Below are positions 31,797 to 40,648 of a stretch of 64,000 bases of DNA, in pieces. Source of the DNA: CAVPKN01 sp964588495 (GTDB lineage Bacteria; Chlamydiota; Chlamydiia; Chlamydiales; JAAKFR01); NCBI GenBank assembly GCA_964588495.1, contig CAZPPS010000006.1, positions 1 through 64,000 of the forward strand, given 5' to 3'. Under the pieces are notes generated by a model that worked only from the letters and a program-made list of their open reading frames with translations, was not told where the DNA came from and did not search any database. Within the stretch, counting starts at the first letter, position 1. Each line of letters opens with the position of its first letter. The translations under genes and the position numbers were made by a program.

Positions 31797-33512
31797 TTAC
31801 TGACGCATTTTGGGGTCGAGAGCATCGCGGAGGGCATCGCCGATGAGGGCGATGGAAACGAGGAGGGTAGTGAGCAAGATGGCGGGTGGCCATAGAAGGT
31901 AACTTTCAGCTGGGAAGACCGATCTGCCTTCATCCATTAAGACTCCCCAGGAGGCTGAGCCTTCGGCGCCCAAACCTAGGAATGAAAGGCCAGCTTCACT
32001 TGTGATGGCTGCCATCATGGAGAAGGGGAGGAGCGTTAAAACGGGTGGAATGGCGTTTGGAAGGATGTGGGAGAACATGATTTTGCGGTGTGTGAACCCC
32101 AAAGATCTGCAGGCATCGACGTAGGGGAGCTTTCTTTGCCTTAGAACTTCAGAGCGGGTAAACCGCGCAAAACCGGTCCAGCCGAAAATTCCAAGAACTG
32201 CGATGACTAGGAAAATCGATTTACTTTGTGTGATGGCAACAACGAGTAAAAGCATGAAAAAGGTGGGCATGGCTTCCCACATTTCAATAAAGCGGCAAGC
32301 AACAAGATCTGTTTTTCCCGCAAAATAGCCGGCAATCGTTCCAAGGGGGACGCCAATTGCAAGGGCTATGGCAATGGAGAGCACGCCCACAACAATGGAG
32401 ATGCGGATTCCAAATAGAAGGCCGGAAACAAGATCTTTTCGATTGATCCGCGTCAACTCATACCAGGGAACATATTGATTAGCCTCTTGAGCGCCACCTG
32501 CATCTTCTTCCCAATGAAAAGGGCGCACAAAAGAGGGAATCACAATCAGAGCCCTTTGACTCTCTTTTTCAAACCAGCTCTTTTTTTCGGCAAGGTAGGC
32601 AAGCTGCCCTTGAATTTTTTGATAATTCACAATCAGATGGCGTGCATTTGCCAAGGCTGTTCTTTTGGAACCTGCCTGGTTGACAACCTCTAAGAGATGA
32701 TTTTCGGCCCGGTTGAGATCTTCCAAAGAATCAGCCCTTTGAAGGACATATTTTGCCATGATGAAGGTGTGTGAAAAAGGGCGGTATTCGTCGGCAAGTT
32801 TGGGGAATTGATCGCGTGCTTTCAGATAATTTGCCTCTAAAGCTTTAAGCTGTCCTTGCAATTCTTGAGCTTTAGAGCTTTCGTTCCGTTGAAAGACATG
32901 CCAAAGAGTGGGCATTTCCCTTCCGGTGGACTTTTCGAAGGTGGCACGTGCGCTCTGAAGGTGGGCATGCTGTGTTTGCATCGATTTGTAATCTAATATC
33001 TGGTTCAACCTGGCATAGGGCGATAAGTACTTGAGATCACTTGCCCAACTTGATTTTGCGGGAAACGGGGCCAAAAGGGGATCTTCATGGTATTTTGGGA
33101 CCTCTTCCGAAGCCTTTTTTTTAGCTGCAGTTAATACCGCATCGCTTTCAGGGTTTTTCACAACTCCTGAGGCCATCCAGACAAAGAGGGCGCAGTGGAG
33201 TGCAAAAATGGATAGCAATGCCACTTTTCGAGCTCTTCGAAAAATCAAAAAGGCCAGCAGAGCCAGCGGCAGTGTGAACATCAAAAGATTAAAGAACAGA
33301 TCGATCGGCTTTGTGTAAAATCCGGCGTAAAACAGGTAGCGCAAAAGGGGGAAATAAAATTGGCCATCCCACAAAACCAGAAAGGGTTTACTGGAGGCAA
33401 AAAGGGGCGCATAAATGCCTGCAAGGACAAAAATGACCAACACACAAAGGGCGGCAACACCTGTTTTATTTTTTCGAAATTGCTTAAAGACAACGGACCA
33501 ATGGCTTTCCAT
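31797..33512 (-). CDS. oppC: Peptide ABC transporter permease, OppC type, with large insert
   Basis: Inner-membrane permease of 571 residues; ordinary OppC proteins are near 300. The start (F-R-K-N-K-T-G-V-A-A-L-C-V-L-V-I-F-V-L-A-G-I-Y-A-P-L) is typical OppC_N. It then adds two extra hydrophobic helices and a helical, probably periplasmic insert (about 115-340) before the transport core (G-I-R-I-S-I-V-V-G, the EAA loop D-A-C-R-S-L-G-F-T...I-L-P-N-A, S-F-L-G-L-G). It follows oppB by 2 bp. The large insert form is, I believe, also present in the second Opp permease set of C. trachomatis. Confidence 0.9.
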   Translation of the reverse strand: MESHWSVVFKQFRKNKTGVAALCVLVIFVLAGIYAPLFASSKPFLVLWDGQFYFPLLRYLFYAGFYTKPIDLFFNLLMFTLPLALLAFLIFRRARKVALLSIFALHCALFVWMASGVVKNPESDAVLTAAKKKASEEVPKYHEDPLLAPFPAKSSWASDLKYLSPYARLNQILDYKSMQTQHAHLQSARATFEKSTGREMPTLWHVFQRNESSKAQELQGQLKALEANYLKARDQFPKLADEYRPFSHTFIMAKYVLQRADSLEDLNRAENHLLEVVNQAGSKRTALANARHLIVNYQKIQGQLAYLAEKKSWFEKESQRALIVIPSFVRPFHWEEDAGGAQEANQYVPWYELTRINRKDLVSGLLFGIRISIVVGVLSIAIALAIGVPLGTIAGYFAGKTDLVACRFIEMWEAMPTFFMLLLVVAITQSKSIFLVIAVLGIFGWTGFARFTRSEVLRQRKLPYVDACRSLGFTHRKIMFSHILPNAIPPVLTLLPFSMMAAITSEAGLSFLGLGAEGSASWGVLMDEGRSVFPAESYLLWPPAILLTTLLVSIALIGDALRDALDPKMRQ

Positions 33513-33514
33513 AT

Positions 33515-34996
33515 TTATTCCAAACTTATCCTCGGGTCGAGAAGGGTATATGAAATGTCAGCTACCAAAAAACCCACTAATGTCAAAAGAGAGCCTGCAA
33601 ATGCTGAAAATAGGACCACATTGAAATCCCGATTCAAGATTGCCTCATAAAAAAAGCGTCCAAAACCGTTAATTTCAAAAATCGTTTCCACAATTAAAGA
33701 ACCCCCCAGAACCACGCCAAGAGAAGCTGCAAGAGATGTCACCAACGTGATCGCCCCGTTGCGTCCCGCGTGTTTGATCAACACCGTCGATGCTTTCAGC
33801 CCTTTTGCGCGGGCTGTACGGATATAATCTTGTCTGAGTACCTCTAGGAAAGCTGTGCGGCTTAATCGGGCTTGTACGGCCATGGTTCCATACATAATGG
33901 CAGTCAATGGTAAAAGGATGTGTAGGAGAATGTCGGAGAACCTTTGAACTGAGGTAAGCGTTTCATAGTGCTCTAAGTGGCTATGAAAGCCGCTAAAGGG
34001 AATCGGGATTTGTGTAAAAGGAATCGTTTTATTTAAAGCGATTTTCTCGATCAGAAAAGGGGCTACAACAAAGACTGGAATGGCAAAAAGGATCAGAAAG
34101 GTCACATTGAGCGAATAATCAATCCACTGATTTTGCTTCACTGCCATAATCATTCCAAATATTTGACAAAGGGCAAACGTAATAAGAAGGGGGATCACAG
34201 CAAGGGTTAGAGAATATTTAATCCGTTTTCCCACTTCGTGAATCACTTTTTTGTTGCTGTCATTGCGTAAAGTGCCAAAATCTAAGGTGACAACCCTCTT
34301 TAAATAGCGGCAGAAACGGGTTTCAAGAACAAGAGCGATGAGTTTAGCGTTTCTGCTTTTTGTAAAAGCAGAGTCGCCTCCCATTTTTAAATACCACTTC
34401 TGAAGCTGTAGAATTTTTGATTCAATCACTTCCTCACTATCGTCAGATAAGATTTTGAGATTTTCAAGTTCTGTATTGCTCGCAGAAATTTTTCGGTTAC
34501 TTTCTCTCTCTTCACTGCTTAAAAGGGCGCCAATAGCTCCTTGTTGATGTCCTCCGCGGATAAACAAATTAGCAGCCGTTTTTCGGAAGGCGAGCGTCTC
34601 TGTAGGGTCAAGAGCTTGGGATAAAAGGTGAGGCATCACAAAGCGGGCTCTATCTCCCCAAAGGGTGCGCAGCTTGTGATATTTTTGCACACTCAAGGTC
34701 TCTTTAGATTCTATGAGATCAATGAGCCCCTCTTTGACGTCTTTATAGGAAAGATAAGACCATGTGTTCATCACAATAGGCAACGTTAAGCCATAGTGCT
34801 CTCGAAAAAGAAGATACTGATTCTCTCCTGCGCCCCCTCCTTCATCTGCAGAGCGCGTCGCTTCCCCAGTTGCGCTGATGTTAGCCTGAGCGGATGGGTC
34901 ATTGGGTGCCAGATTCAGGATAACAAAATTGACCAAAATGATGGCAAAAAGGGTCACAGGGAGCAAGAGTAGTCGACGGATCAGGTATGCTGTCAT
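33515..34996 (-). CDS. oppB: Peptide ABC transporter permease, OppB type, with large insert
   Basis: Inner-membrane permease of 493 residues against about 310 for standard OppB. The N-terminus T-A-Y-L-I-R-R-L-L-L-L-P-V-T-L-F-A-I-I-L-V-N-F is classic. A periplasmic insert of about 170 residues follows the first helix. The core has D-F-G-T-L-R-N-D, Y-S-L-T-L-A-V-I-P, the EAA loop R-T-A-R-A-K-G-L-K-A-S-T-V-L-I-K-H-A-G-R-N and G-G-S-L-I-V-E-T-I-F. It overlaps the end of oppA by 4 bp (ATGA). Confidence 0.91.
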   Translation of the reverse strand: MTAYLIRRLLLLPVTLFAIILVNFVILNLAPNDPSAQANISATGEATRSADEGGGAGENQYLLFREHYGLTLPIVMNTWSYLSYKDVKEGLIDLIESKETLSVQKYHKLRTLWGDRARFVMPHLLSQALDPTETLAFRKTAANLFIRGGHQQGAIGALLSSEERESNRKISASNTELENLKILSDDSEEVIESKILQLQKWYLKMGGDSAFTKSRNAKLIALVLETRFCRYLKRVVTLDFGTLRNDSNKKVIHEVGKRIKYSLTLAVIPLLITFALCQIFGMIMAVKQNQWIDYSLNVTFLILFAIPVFVVAPFLIEKIALNKTIPFTQIPIPFSGFHSHLEHYETLTSVQRFSDILLHILLPLTAIMYGTMAVQARLSRTAFLEVLRQDYIRTARAKGLKASTVLIKHAGRNGAITLVTSLAASLGVVLGGSLIVETIFEINGFGRFFYEAILNRDFNVVLFSAFAGSLLTLVGFLVADISYTLLDPRISLE

Positions 34997-37065
34997 CGGT
35001 TTTTAAGCCAAATTGTGTCTAAATTAGGTTCTGGGATATCTGCTCCCGGAATCAAATCTTGTCTTTCTCTTGGAATGAAGATGTTATTCACGCTTTCTCT
35101 GAAAAGAAGCCGCACTTTCGGAGTGTACAAAAACGTATATGGCTCTTCTTCATGGATGATTTCGTGGAATCGGTGATAGAGCTCACGCCGTTTGGTTTTA
35201 TCGTATTCATAATTGAGCTTCTCGATCAGAGAGTCAATTTCGGGGTTGCTAAAGCCCACAGCATTGGAAGATCCTTTTTCTTTAGCTCCTGAAGAGTGCC
35301 AAAGCTGTCTTGGATCTTCTGGAGGCGTCCCCAGTTTCCATCCCATAAAGATCGCATCGAAGTTTTTGTCTTCAAAATGTCTTGAAAGATCGGCAATGTC
35401 GAGTCCGCAAAGTTCACAATGAACGCCAATATCGCGCAAAGCTGTTGTGATGTATTCTGCAATCACTTTTGTCGATAAGCTTTTGACAAAATAGTACATT
35501 TTGAAGCGGAAAGGAGTCATGACTCCATCGACATATTTTTCACGGATCCCATCTCCGTCGATGTCAATCCAGCCCGCCTCTTCAAGCAGTCTCCGGGCCT
35601 CTTCAGGATCATAGGGATATTCGGTTACCTCATCGTTATTTGCCGAAGAATAGCGAAAAAAAGGGCCTGTGATACCGATGGCCATCATATTGAGATTTTG
35701 CTCGATGATCCTTCTGCGATCGATTGCCAGCGTCATCGCTTTGCGGACATTTTCATTTACAAAGTAGGGTTTTTGCTGGTTCCAGCCAATGTAATAAAAA
35801 GCGTGATCCACATAATCGAGAGTTTGGATGCTTTGGTTGTTGGCTTTTTGCGCTTGATATTCTTTGCTGTTTAAAAAAGTATTGAGTTCGATTAACTGGT
35901 TGGGAGCTAATGTGCAAAGATCGACTTTACCTGCTTTGAAATCTTGCCAAACAGCGTCAAAGCTCTCTTTAAAAGTGAATTTCGTCCCCTCTATGAGAAC
36001 AGCAAATGGGTCATGGTAATGGGGATTGCGTCTAAATTTGATCCCCTCTTCGGTCATACCATCAAAAAGGTAGGGACCACAGCTGACAATCACATTTTTG
36101 GCCCAATGGTGGGAAAAATTTTGCGCCCAGACAGAATTTTTTCGATAGGTATCACTCTCTGCATCATCTTCGATAATCTTTTGGCCATCGACGAAGTATT
36201 GGAAAACAAAACGGGGAAGAGGCTGTAAGGAACCTGTCAAGCCCATCGATGTGTACTTGACTCTGCGCACAGCATGACCCTCAGAATCTTGTGTGGGGTG
36301 AACCTTCCAGCGGACAATGAAGGTTTTGTCGTTGACAACGATGAAATCCTGGATGTCACTAAAGTAAGTGCGCAAAGAAGCTGCTTTTCCCTCATGGAGA
36401 TAGGGATTCATGATCGCATCATAGAAGAATTTAAAATCGTGGGCAGTCACCTTCTGTTTTTCCAAAAATTGGGGAGCTAGCTCAAGCGTTTCTGGAAAAT
36501 GGGCAGGTTCTAAGGGGGCCCAGTAAATATCATCGCGTAAGTGGACCCAATATTCCTGCATATCAGGATCTTCGCTAGAAGGGTGAACTTCAAGCTTAAG
36601 CGCCAGTTGAGGCGTCAGGGTTTCATAGCAGCCTGTTTTGAGACCTCCCACAGACCCGCAGCACATATCGCTCATGACAGAAACATCGCGGAAAGAATTA
36701 AAGGGATGCAGATTTTCAGGTTTTCCAATTAAAGCCCTTCTCAATATCCCCTTGGGGCGGAAATTATCTCCCAAAAGCGCTGGAAGAGTCGACGACATAT
36801 AGGGATCGTCTTGCAAAACATTGGGAAAATGCTGAGAAACCTCGACTATGTCTTTTTGTCCTTGTGTTTCTGTTGAGACGGCTTGTTGTTGTCTTTGGTA
36901 GGATATTTTTTGCCCAAGACTGGCAATGTCAGCACGGAGCTCTTTGAGGTCTTGACGCATCCTTTTCAGGTCCTTTTCCTGAAGGGAGAATGACCAGTAA
37001 AACATGCCAATAAAAGCTAAAACGACAAGAGCAAAAAGCCCCTTGAATAATCCTGACTTTTTCAT
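34993..37065 (-). CDS. oppA: Peptide-binding protein, OppA type, with membrane anchor and coiled coil
   Basis: Solute-binding protein of family 5, 690 residues. The N-terminus has one hydrophobic helix (about 9-26) without a lipobox, followed by a coiled coil (about 30-62: K-D-L-K-R-M-R-Q-D-L-K-E-L), so the protein is probably held in the membrane by an uncleaved anchor. The binding domain shows N-P-Y-L-H-E-G...F-F-Y-D-A, K-A-M-T-L-A-I-D-R, P-Y-D-P-E-E-A-R-R-L-L-E-E-A-G-W and W-K-L-G-T-P-P-E-D-P. It is the first gene of oppABC. No ATPase genes are in this operon. Confidence 0.92.
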   Translation of the reverse strand: MKKSGLFKGLFALVVLAFIGMFYWSFSLQEKDLKRMRQDLKELRADIASLGQKISYQRQQQAVSTETQGQKDIVEVSQHFPNVLQDDPYMSSTLPALLGDNFRPKGILRRALIGKPENLHPFNSFRDVSVMSDMCCGSVGGLKTGCYETLTPQLALKLEVHPSSEDPDMQEYWVHLRDDIYWAPLEPAHFPETLELAPQFLEKQKVTAHDFKFFYDAIMNPYLHEGKAASLRTYFSDIQDFIVVNDKTFIVRWKVHPTQDSEGHAVRRVKYTSMGLTGSLQPLPRFVFQYFVDGQKIIEDDAESDTYRKNSVWAQNFSHHWAKNVIVSCGPYLFDGMTEEGIKFRRNPHYHDPFAVLIEGTKFTFKESFDAVWQDFKAGKVDLCTLAPNQLIELNTFLNSKEYQAQKANNQSIQTLDYVDHAFYYIGWNQQKPYFVNENVRKAMTLAIDRRRIIEQNLNMMAIGITGPFFRYSSANNDEVTEYPYDPEEARRLLEEAGWIDIDGDGIREKYVDGVMTPFRFKMYYFVKSLSTKVIAEYITTALRDIGVHCELCGLDIADLSRHFEDKNFDAIFMGWKLGTPPEDPRQLWHSSGAKEKGSSNAVGFSNPEIDSLIEKLNYEYDKTKRRELYHRFHEIIHEEEPYTFLYTPKVRLLFRESVNNIFIPRERQDLIPGADIPEPNLDTIWLKNR

Positions 37066-37127
37066 TCCTCTTAGCTAGCCATAATGGGTAGTAAACTGCA
37101 AGGAATTCAAAGGAACTTGGGGTTTTT

Positions 37128-37470
37128 CCGTGCGTGACCGTGTCCGTGTCCGTGACCGTGCCCGAACCGAGTTCCGTGCCCGAGCGTGAAGTTCAACGCA
37201 AAGACAGCAAAGGCACAAAGACGCAAAGAAAAAAATAAAACCTTCTCTCTGTTCTCTGTGCCCTCTGTGGTTTTTTAATTCCCTTGAGCTTTTTTACAAA
37301 CAGTCTGAGGGGCAATTAAAAAAACCACAGAGGACTAGAGAGAACACAGAGGGGAAAAAATGTAACCCTCTCTTTGCGCCTTTGCATCTTTGCTGTCTTT
37401 GCGTTGTTTTGCTCTCGGGCACGGGACACGGGTCGGTCACGGTCACGGACTCGGTCACGGTCACGCACGG
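37128..37470. repeat. Triple-nested palindrome (hexamer, CAAAGACA and CACAGAGAA arms)
   Basis: Three pairs of arms sit one inside the next. Outer: CCGTGN hexamers (37128-37188 and 37413-37470). Middle: GTTCAACGCAAAGACAGCAA type periodic arms (37191-37233 and 37371-37406). Inner: CTCTGTTCTCTGTGCCCTCT type arms (37241-37289 and 37304-37360). The centre contains CTTGAGCTTTTTTAC. The element fills the 37066-37481 gap between oppA and sthA; I see no gene in it. The middle and inner modules recur at 57775-58030, the middle one at 5317-5441. Confidence 0.9.
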
Positions 37471-37481
37471 ATTTAGAAACT

Positions 37482-38897
37482 CTACCCCGCCCAAGAAGCT
37501 ATCTTAATCTTATACCCGGCAAGGTTGCTGAGGCCATCGTAGGCGGCGTATTTGTAAAGATCGTGAAGGGTTGGATAGTTGTAAACTTTACCGATCACGT
37601 CGGTTAAGGTTTTTCTATTTTTGATGAGATCAACCCCTTGATGGATAAGCTCCGTCGCCAGATTGCCGATGATGTGAACCCCTTTGATTAGCTTATCATC
37701 GCTTGTAAAGATCAATTTTAACATTCCTCGTTCAATGCCCATGATTTTGCCTCGGGGCATATCGCGGTGATAGGCAATGCCGATGTTGTAATTGAGCCCC
37801 TCTTTTTTGGCCTCTTCTTCGGTAATGCCTGCCGTTGAGATTTCAGGAACCGTGTAGATGCCGTAAGGAAGGATATGGGCGATCTCTTCGATATCTTTTG
37901 TCTGGAAAATATGAGAGACAGCCACTCTTCCCTGATCCATACTGGTACTTGCAAGTGCCGGAAAGCCGATCACATCGCCGACAGCGTAGATATTGGGGAC
38001 AACTGTCTGGTAATGATCATCCACTTTAATAAGCTGCCTTTCATTCACTTGAATCCCAATTTTTTCAAGGTTCATCCCTTTCGTATTCCCATTTCTGCCG
38101 GCCGCGAAAAGAAACATATCTACATTTAAAACAGCTCCCGAATCAAGCTCAACCTCGAGCATTTCTTTGTCAGTTTCAGGAACTTTGATGTTTTTGACCC
38201 CCGTGTTGAACAAAAGATCGATCTGATCATGTTTCATTGTCTCCAACATATGTTTGACAATTTCCTGATCGATAAATGACAGGATTTTGTCGTTACGGTT
38301 GATCAGAAAAACCTTGGTTCCCATAGTCGAAAAGATGGTCGCATATTCCATCCCGATCACGCCGGCCCCTAGAACGGCGAGGCTTTTGGGAAAGCGTTTG
38401 ATATTCAAAATGGTGTCTGAGTCTAAAACACGTTTATGATCAAAAGGGATGTTTGCGGGATGTGTGGGAGAGGATCCTGTCGCGATAATGATGTAATCGG
38501 CCTGAATGGTTTCTCCCCCCTTCACCTGAACTGTATGAGCATCTACAAAAGAGGCAAAGCCCTTGTAAACATCCACACCATGCACTTCCAGATTTCGATG
38601 CACTTCTTGTGATTCGGATTGGATGATGAGATCTTTGCGGTACATAAAGGTCTCGACGGTAGCAGATCCTGCAATGTCCCGATCGATACCGTAAAGGCCT
38701 TTGTCATACTTGCCAGAAAGGTAAAGGGCAGTCTCTTTTAATGTTTTTGAGGGGAGGGTGCCTGTGACGACTCCTGCGCCACCAAATTGGGAAGCCTTTT
38801 CAATCAGGGCCACTTTGTATTTGAAATAGGCCGCTTTAACAGCCGCTTTTTCCCCTGCAGGACCAGAGCCGATCACAATGAGATCGTACTTTTTCAT
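37482..38897 (-). CDS. sthA: Soluble pyridine nucleotide transhydrogenase-like flavoprotein
   Basis: FAD enzyme of 471 residues in the dihydrolipoamide dehydrogenase-like family. FAD motif G-S-G-P-A-G is at 10-15, the NAD(P) motif G-A-G-V-I-G-M-E-Y in the middle, A-V-G-D-V-I-G-F-P near 310 and a C-terminal dimer domain. Where disulfide reductases have C-x4-C, this protein has G42 and T47 (G-G-A-G-V-V-T-G-T-L-P-S-K), so it has no redox disulfide. G-T-L-P-S-K-T-L is close to SthA transhydrogenases, which exchange NADPH and NADH. The ATG at 38897 directly follows a terminator-like hairpin; an in-frame GTG at 38945 would run through that hairpin. Confidence 0.88.
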   Translation of the reverse strand: MKKYDLIVIGSGPAGEKAAVKAAYFKYKVALIEKASQFGGAGVVTGTLPSKTLKETALYLSGKYDKGLYGIDRDIAGSATVETFMYRKDLIIQSESQEVHRNLEVHGVDVYKGFASFVDAHTVQVKGGETIQADYIIIATGSSPTHPANIPFDHKRVLDSDTILNIKRFPKSLAVLGAGVIGMEYATIFSTMGTKVFLINRNDKILSFIDQEIVKHMLETMKHDQIDLLFNTGVKNIKVPETDKEMLEVELDSGAVLNVDMFLFAAGRNGNTKGMNLEKIGIQVNERQLIKVDDHYQTVVPNIYAVGDVIGFPALASTSMDQGRVAVSHIFQTKDIEEIAHILPYGIYTVPEISTAGITEEEAKKEGLNYNIGIAYHRDMPRGKIMGIERGMLKLIFTSDDKLIKGVHIIGNLATELIHQGVDLIKNRKTLTDVIGKVYNYPTLHDLYKYAAYDGLSNLAGYKIKIASWAG

Positions 38898-38941
38898 AAA
38901 AAAAAACTCCCGAAAACCATTTATCGTATTTTCGGGAGTTT
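38898..38941 (-). terminator. Rho-independent terminator abutting the sthA start
   Basis: Perfect 13-bp stem AAACTCCCGAAAA (38904-38916) with TTTTCGGGAGTTT (38929-38941), 12-base loop, and on the minus strand a run of nine T that leads straight into the sthA ATG. It is best read as the terminator of the upstream secreted-protein gene, or as an attenuator for sthA. Confidence 0.85.
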
Positions 38942-38972
38942 CCACACTTTAAAAGTGCAAATCAAGAATTAT

Positions 38973-39698
38973 TTACTGTGGCATATCAAGACGGATAAAG
39001 ATATTTTCTACAAAGTAGCTAAAATAATCGCGTGATCCGTTGGGTTTGATACACTGTAAGGTATAGGCATTAAAAGGAGTGACCACAGCACGTGCTTTAA
39101 TGACCAAATCTTTAATGTAGTCATGGGCAACATAATCTAGAATCCAAACTCCAGAGGAGTCTTGGAAAATAGAATGGTTGCTGAGTGTGCAAGGGTAGCG
39201 GTCTAGGTTAAACAAAATTTCATCAAACCAAACGCCTGCATTGATACTGCCGATGGGAGGGAAATACCCTGATACGGAATACATCACGCCCACATCATAG
39301 GCATAAGCAGTTAACAGTGTGTTACTCTGGCTAATCGCCGGTCTTTGTGGGAAGCGAACGAAGATTTTTTCCATGCCAAAGTGCGTCTTGAATCGTGGCC
39401 ATTGAACGTAGCTTACACGTGACTGATCGCCGGATTGTCCCGGAAAAAATCTGTAAGCATAGGGCAATAGCGTGTTATCTTCTTTAGGCTTTGGTGTGGG
39501 CCTTGTACATTCCCCATCTTTACATTGTCCAGTCTCATCTTCATCTACCTGTTCAAAAACAGGGTCTTCAGCAACTGTAAAGGGGGCAAATTTCGCAAAT
39601 TTTACATCTTCGGGAGCATCTTCAAAGATAGGGGCGGAGTCATCAGCGTAGGCAAACGCAGTGCAGCATACTAACAGCATTGAAAAAATCTTTTTCAT
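38973..39698 (-). CDS. Secreted hypothetical protein
   Basis: A 241-residue protein with a clear signal peptide (M-K-K-I-F-S-M-L-L-V-C-C-T-A-F-A-Y-A, cleavage before D-D-S). The mature part starts with an acidic, Pro-rich stretch with a Cys pair (Q-C-K-D-G-E-C), then a beta-rich domain of mixed composition with aromatic residues. I recognise no family. AGAGG stands 6 bases before the ATG at 39698; ATG at 39701 and TTG at 39704 are in frame. A strong terminator follows the gene. It is probably periplasmic or outer-membrane associated. Confidence 0.78.
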   Translation of the reverse strand: MKKIFSMLLVCCTAFAYADDSAPIFEDAPEDVKFAKFAPFTVAEDPVFEQVDEDETGQCKDGECTRPTPKPKEDNTLLPYAYRFFPGQSGDQSRVSYVQWPRFKTHFGMEKIFVRFPQRPAISQSNTLLTAYAYDVGVMYSVSGYFPPIGSINAGVWFDEILFNLDRYPCTLSNHSIFQDSSGVWILDYVAHDYIKDLVIKARAVVTPFNAYTLQCIKPNGSRDYFSYFVENIFIRLDMPQ

Positions 39699-39769
39699 CA
39701 TCAACCTCTTACGGGTGTCTGGTTATGAGGAGCAGCTTAGCTTCAAGCTCTCAATTTCTTCAACTCTTT

Positions 39770-40462
39770 TTAAAAGACCACGAGATGGTACTGAGGGGAT
39801 GCTTTTGGATTTAACACCCAATGGTTGATGAGCTGAAGTTCTGCAAAGCCGCGGGCCAAAGTCAAAGCTCCGATCAATAAGACAGCGCATCCCATCACCA
39901 TGCTGTAGTTTTTTTTCTGCTTTGCGAAAAATTTGGAAGTGCGCATGGCTGCAATCAAAGCAGGGGATGTGAAAAGGGCAAATAAAAAGCCATGTAAAAG
40001 GCCCTCAAAGGGCTCTGAATTCAGAGCTATTTCAGAAAAGACAATCAAGGTTTGCCCGCAGGGAAGAAGAATTGTTGAGGCGCCAAAAAGGAAGACTGCA
40101 GAGCTTGAATTACGTGACATCAGTTTGCCAATCACCACTGAAAATCTGGCCATTTTGGTGCTGAGAAATGAAGAACCTGGGAGGCGGACATTCAAAACAA
40201 GGGCTCCTCCCGTTAGCAGAATGCAACTTCCGAAAAAAAGAGAAAGAGCTGCTGCAAGGTGTAAGCTTTGGAGGAGTCTAAAGAGCAAAATGCCGATTTC
40301 TGAAGATAAAAGACCCACAAGTGCAAAAGAGAAAATGCGCCCGAAAAAATACCAATTGCGGTAGGGGTGCTTGGCAAGAAGCATGACAAGGGGTCCACAC
40401 ATGCTCATGCAATGCAAATTTCCAAAAATATAGATGGGCAACAGAGAGAGAAAAAGGGTCAA
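39770..40462 (-). CDS. DsbD_2/TauE-like six-helix membrane protein
   Basis: A 230-residue membrane protein with about six helices. G-N-L-H-C-M-S-M-C-G-P near residue 14 is the signature of the UreH-like/DsbD transmembrane-domain 2 family (sulfite exporter TauE/SafE-like), with a paired Cys in L-L-P-C-G-Q in the second half. Such proteins move reducing power or are linked to copper and cbb3-oxidase assembly; no oxidase genes are seen here. The start is TTG at 40462, overlapping the stop of a 49-residue upstream ORF (TTGA), so the two are coupled. Confidence 0.85.
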   Translation of the reverse strand: MTLFLSLLPIYIFGNLHCMSMCGPLVMLLAKHPYRNWYFFGRIFSFALVGLLSSEIGILLFRLLQSLHLAAALSLFFGSCILLTGGALVLNVRLPGSSFLSTKMARFSVVIGKLMSRNSSSAVFLFGASTILLPCGQTLIVFSEIALNSEPFEGLLHGFLFALFTSPALIAAMRTSKFFAKQKKNYSMVMGCAVLLIGALTLARGFAELQLINHWVLNPKASPQYHLVVF

Positions 40463-40608
40463 AGTTGGTGTTCTCTAATTTTTCGGATCTGGGCAGGATC
40501 GATTTTACAAAGCGAGTTTTCTTTTTTCATCGCAAGTGTTGCCACCACAATCATGATGAGTGTAAAAAGAGCGATCACACTCCAAACTGTGAGAGGAAAA
40601 CTTTTCAT
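40459..40608 (-). CDS. Small single-helix membrane protein, 49 residues
   Basis: ATG at 40608, TGA at 40459, overlapping the next gene by 4 bp. The product has one membrane helix at about 8-27 (W-S-V-I-A-L-F-T-L-I-M-I-V-V-A-T-L-A) and a short charged tail with one Cys (S-L-C-K-I-D). The coupling to the DsbD_2-like gene and the clean topology argue that it is real. It resembles in size and build the small accessory proteins of oxidase-assembly operons, but shows none of their motifs. It is too short for most automatic cutoffs. Confidence 0.6.
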   Translation of the reverse strand: MKSFPLTVWSVIALFTLIMIVVATLAMKKENSLCKIDPAQIRKIREHQL

Positions 40609-40648
40609 TAAATAGGCGCCATTTGTAATGTTCGGTTTCTAAGTTCAT

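Noticed and set aside
31717..31893. N-terminal extension of the GT90 protein
   Set aside because: Overlaps oppC and would bury the signal peptide; the peptide is His/Pro/Arg-rich as in antisense shadows.
37482..38945. Calling sthA a dihydrolipoamide dehydrogenase
   Set aside because: Both redox cysteines are missing and the motif G-T-L-P-S-K fits transhydrogenases.
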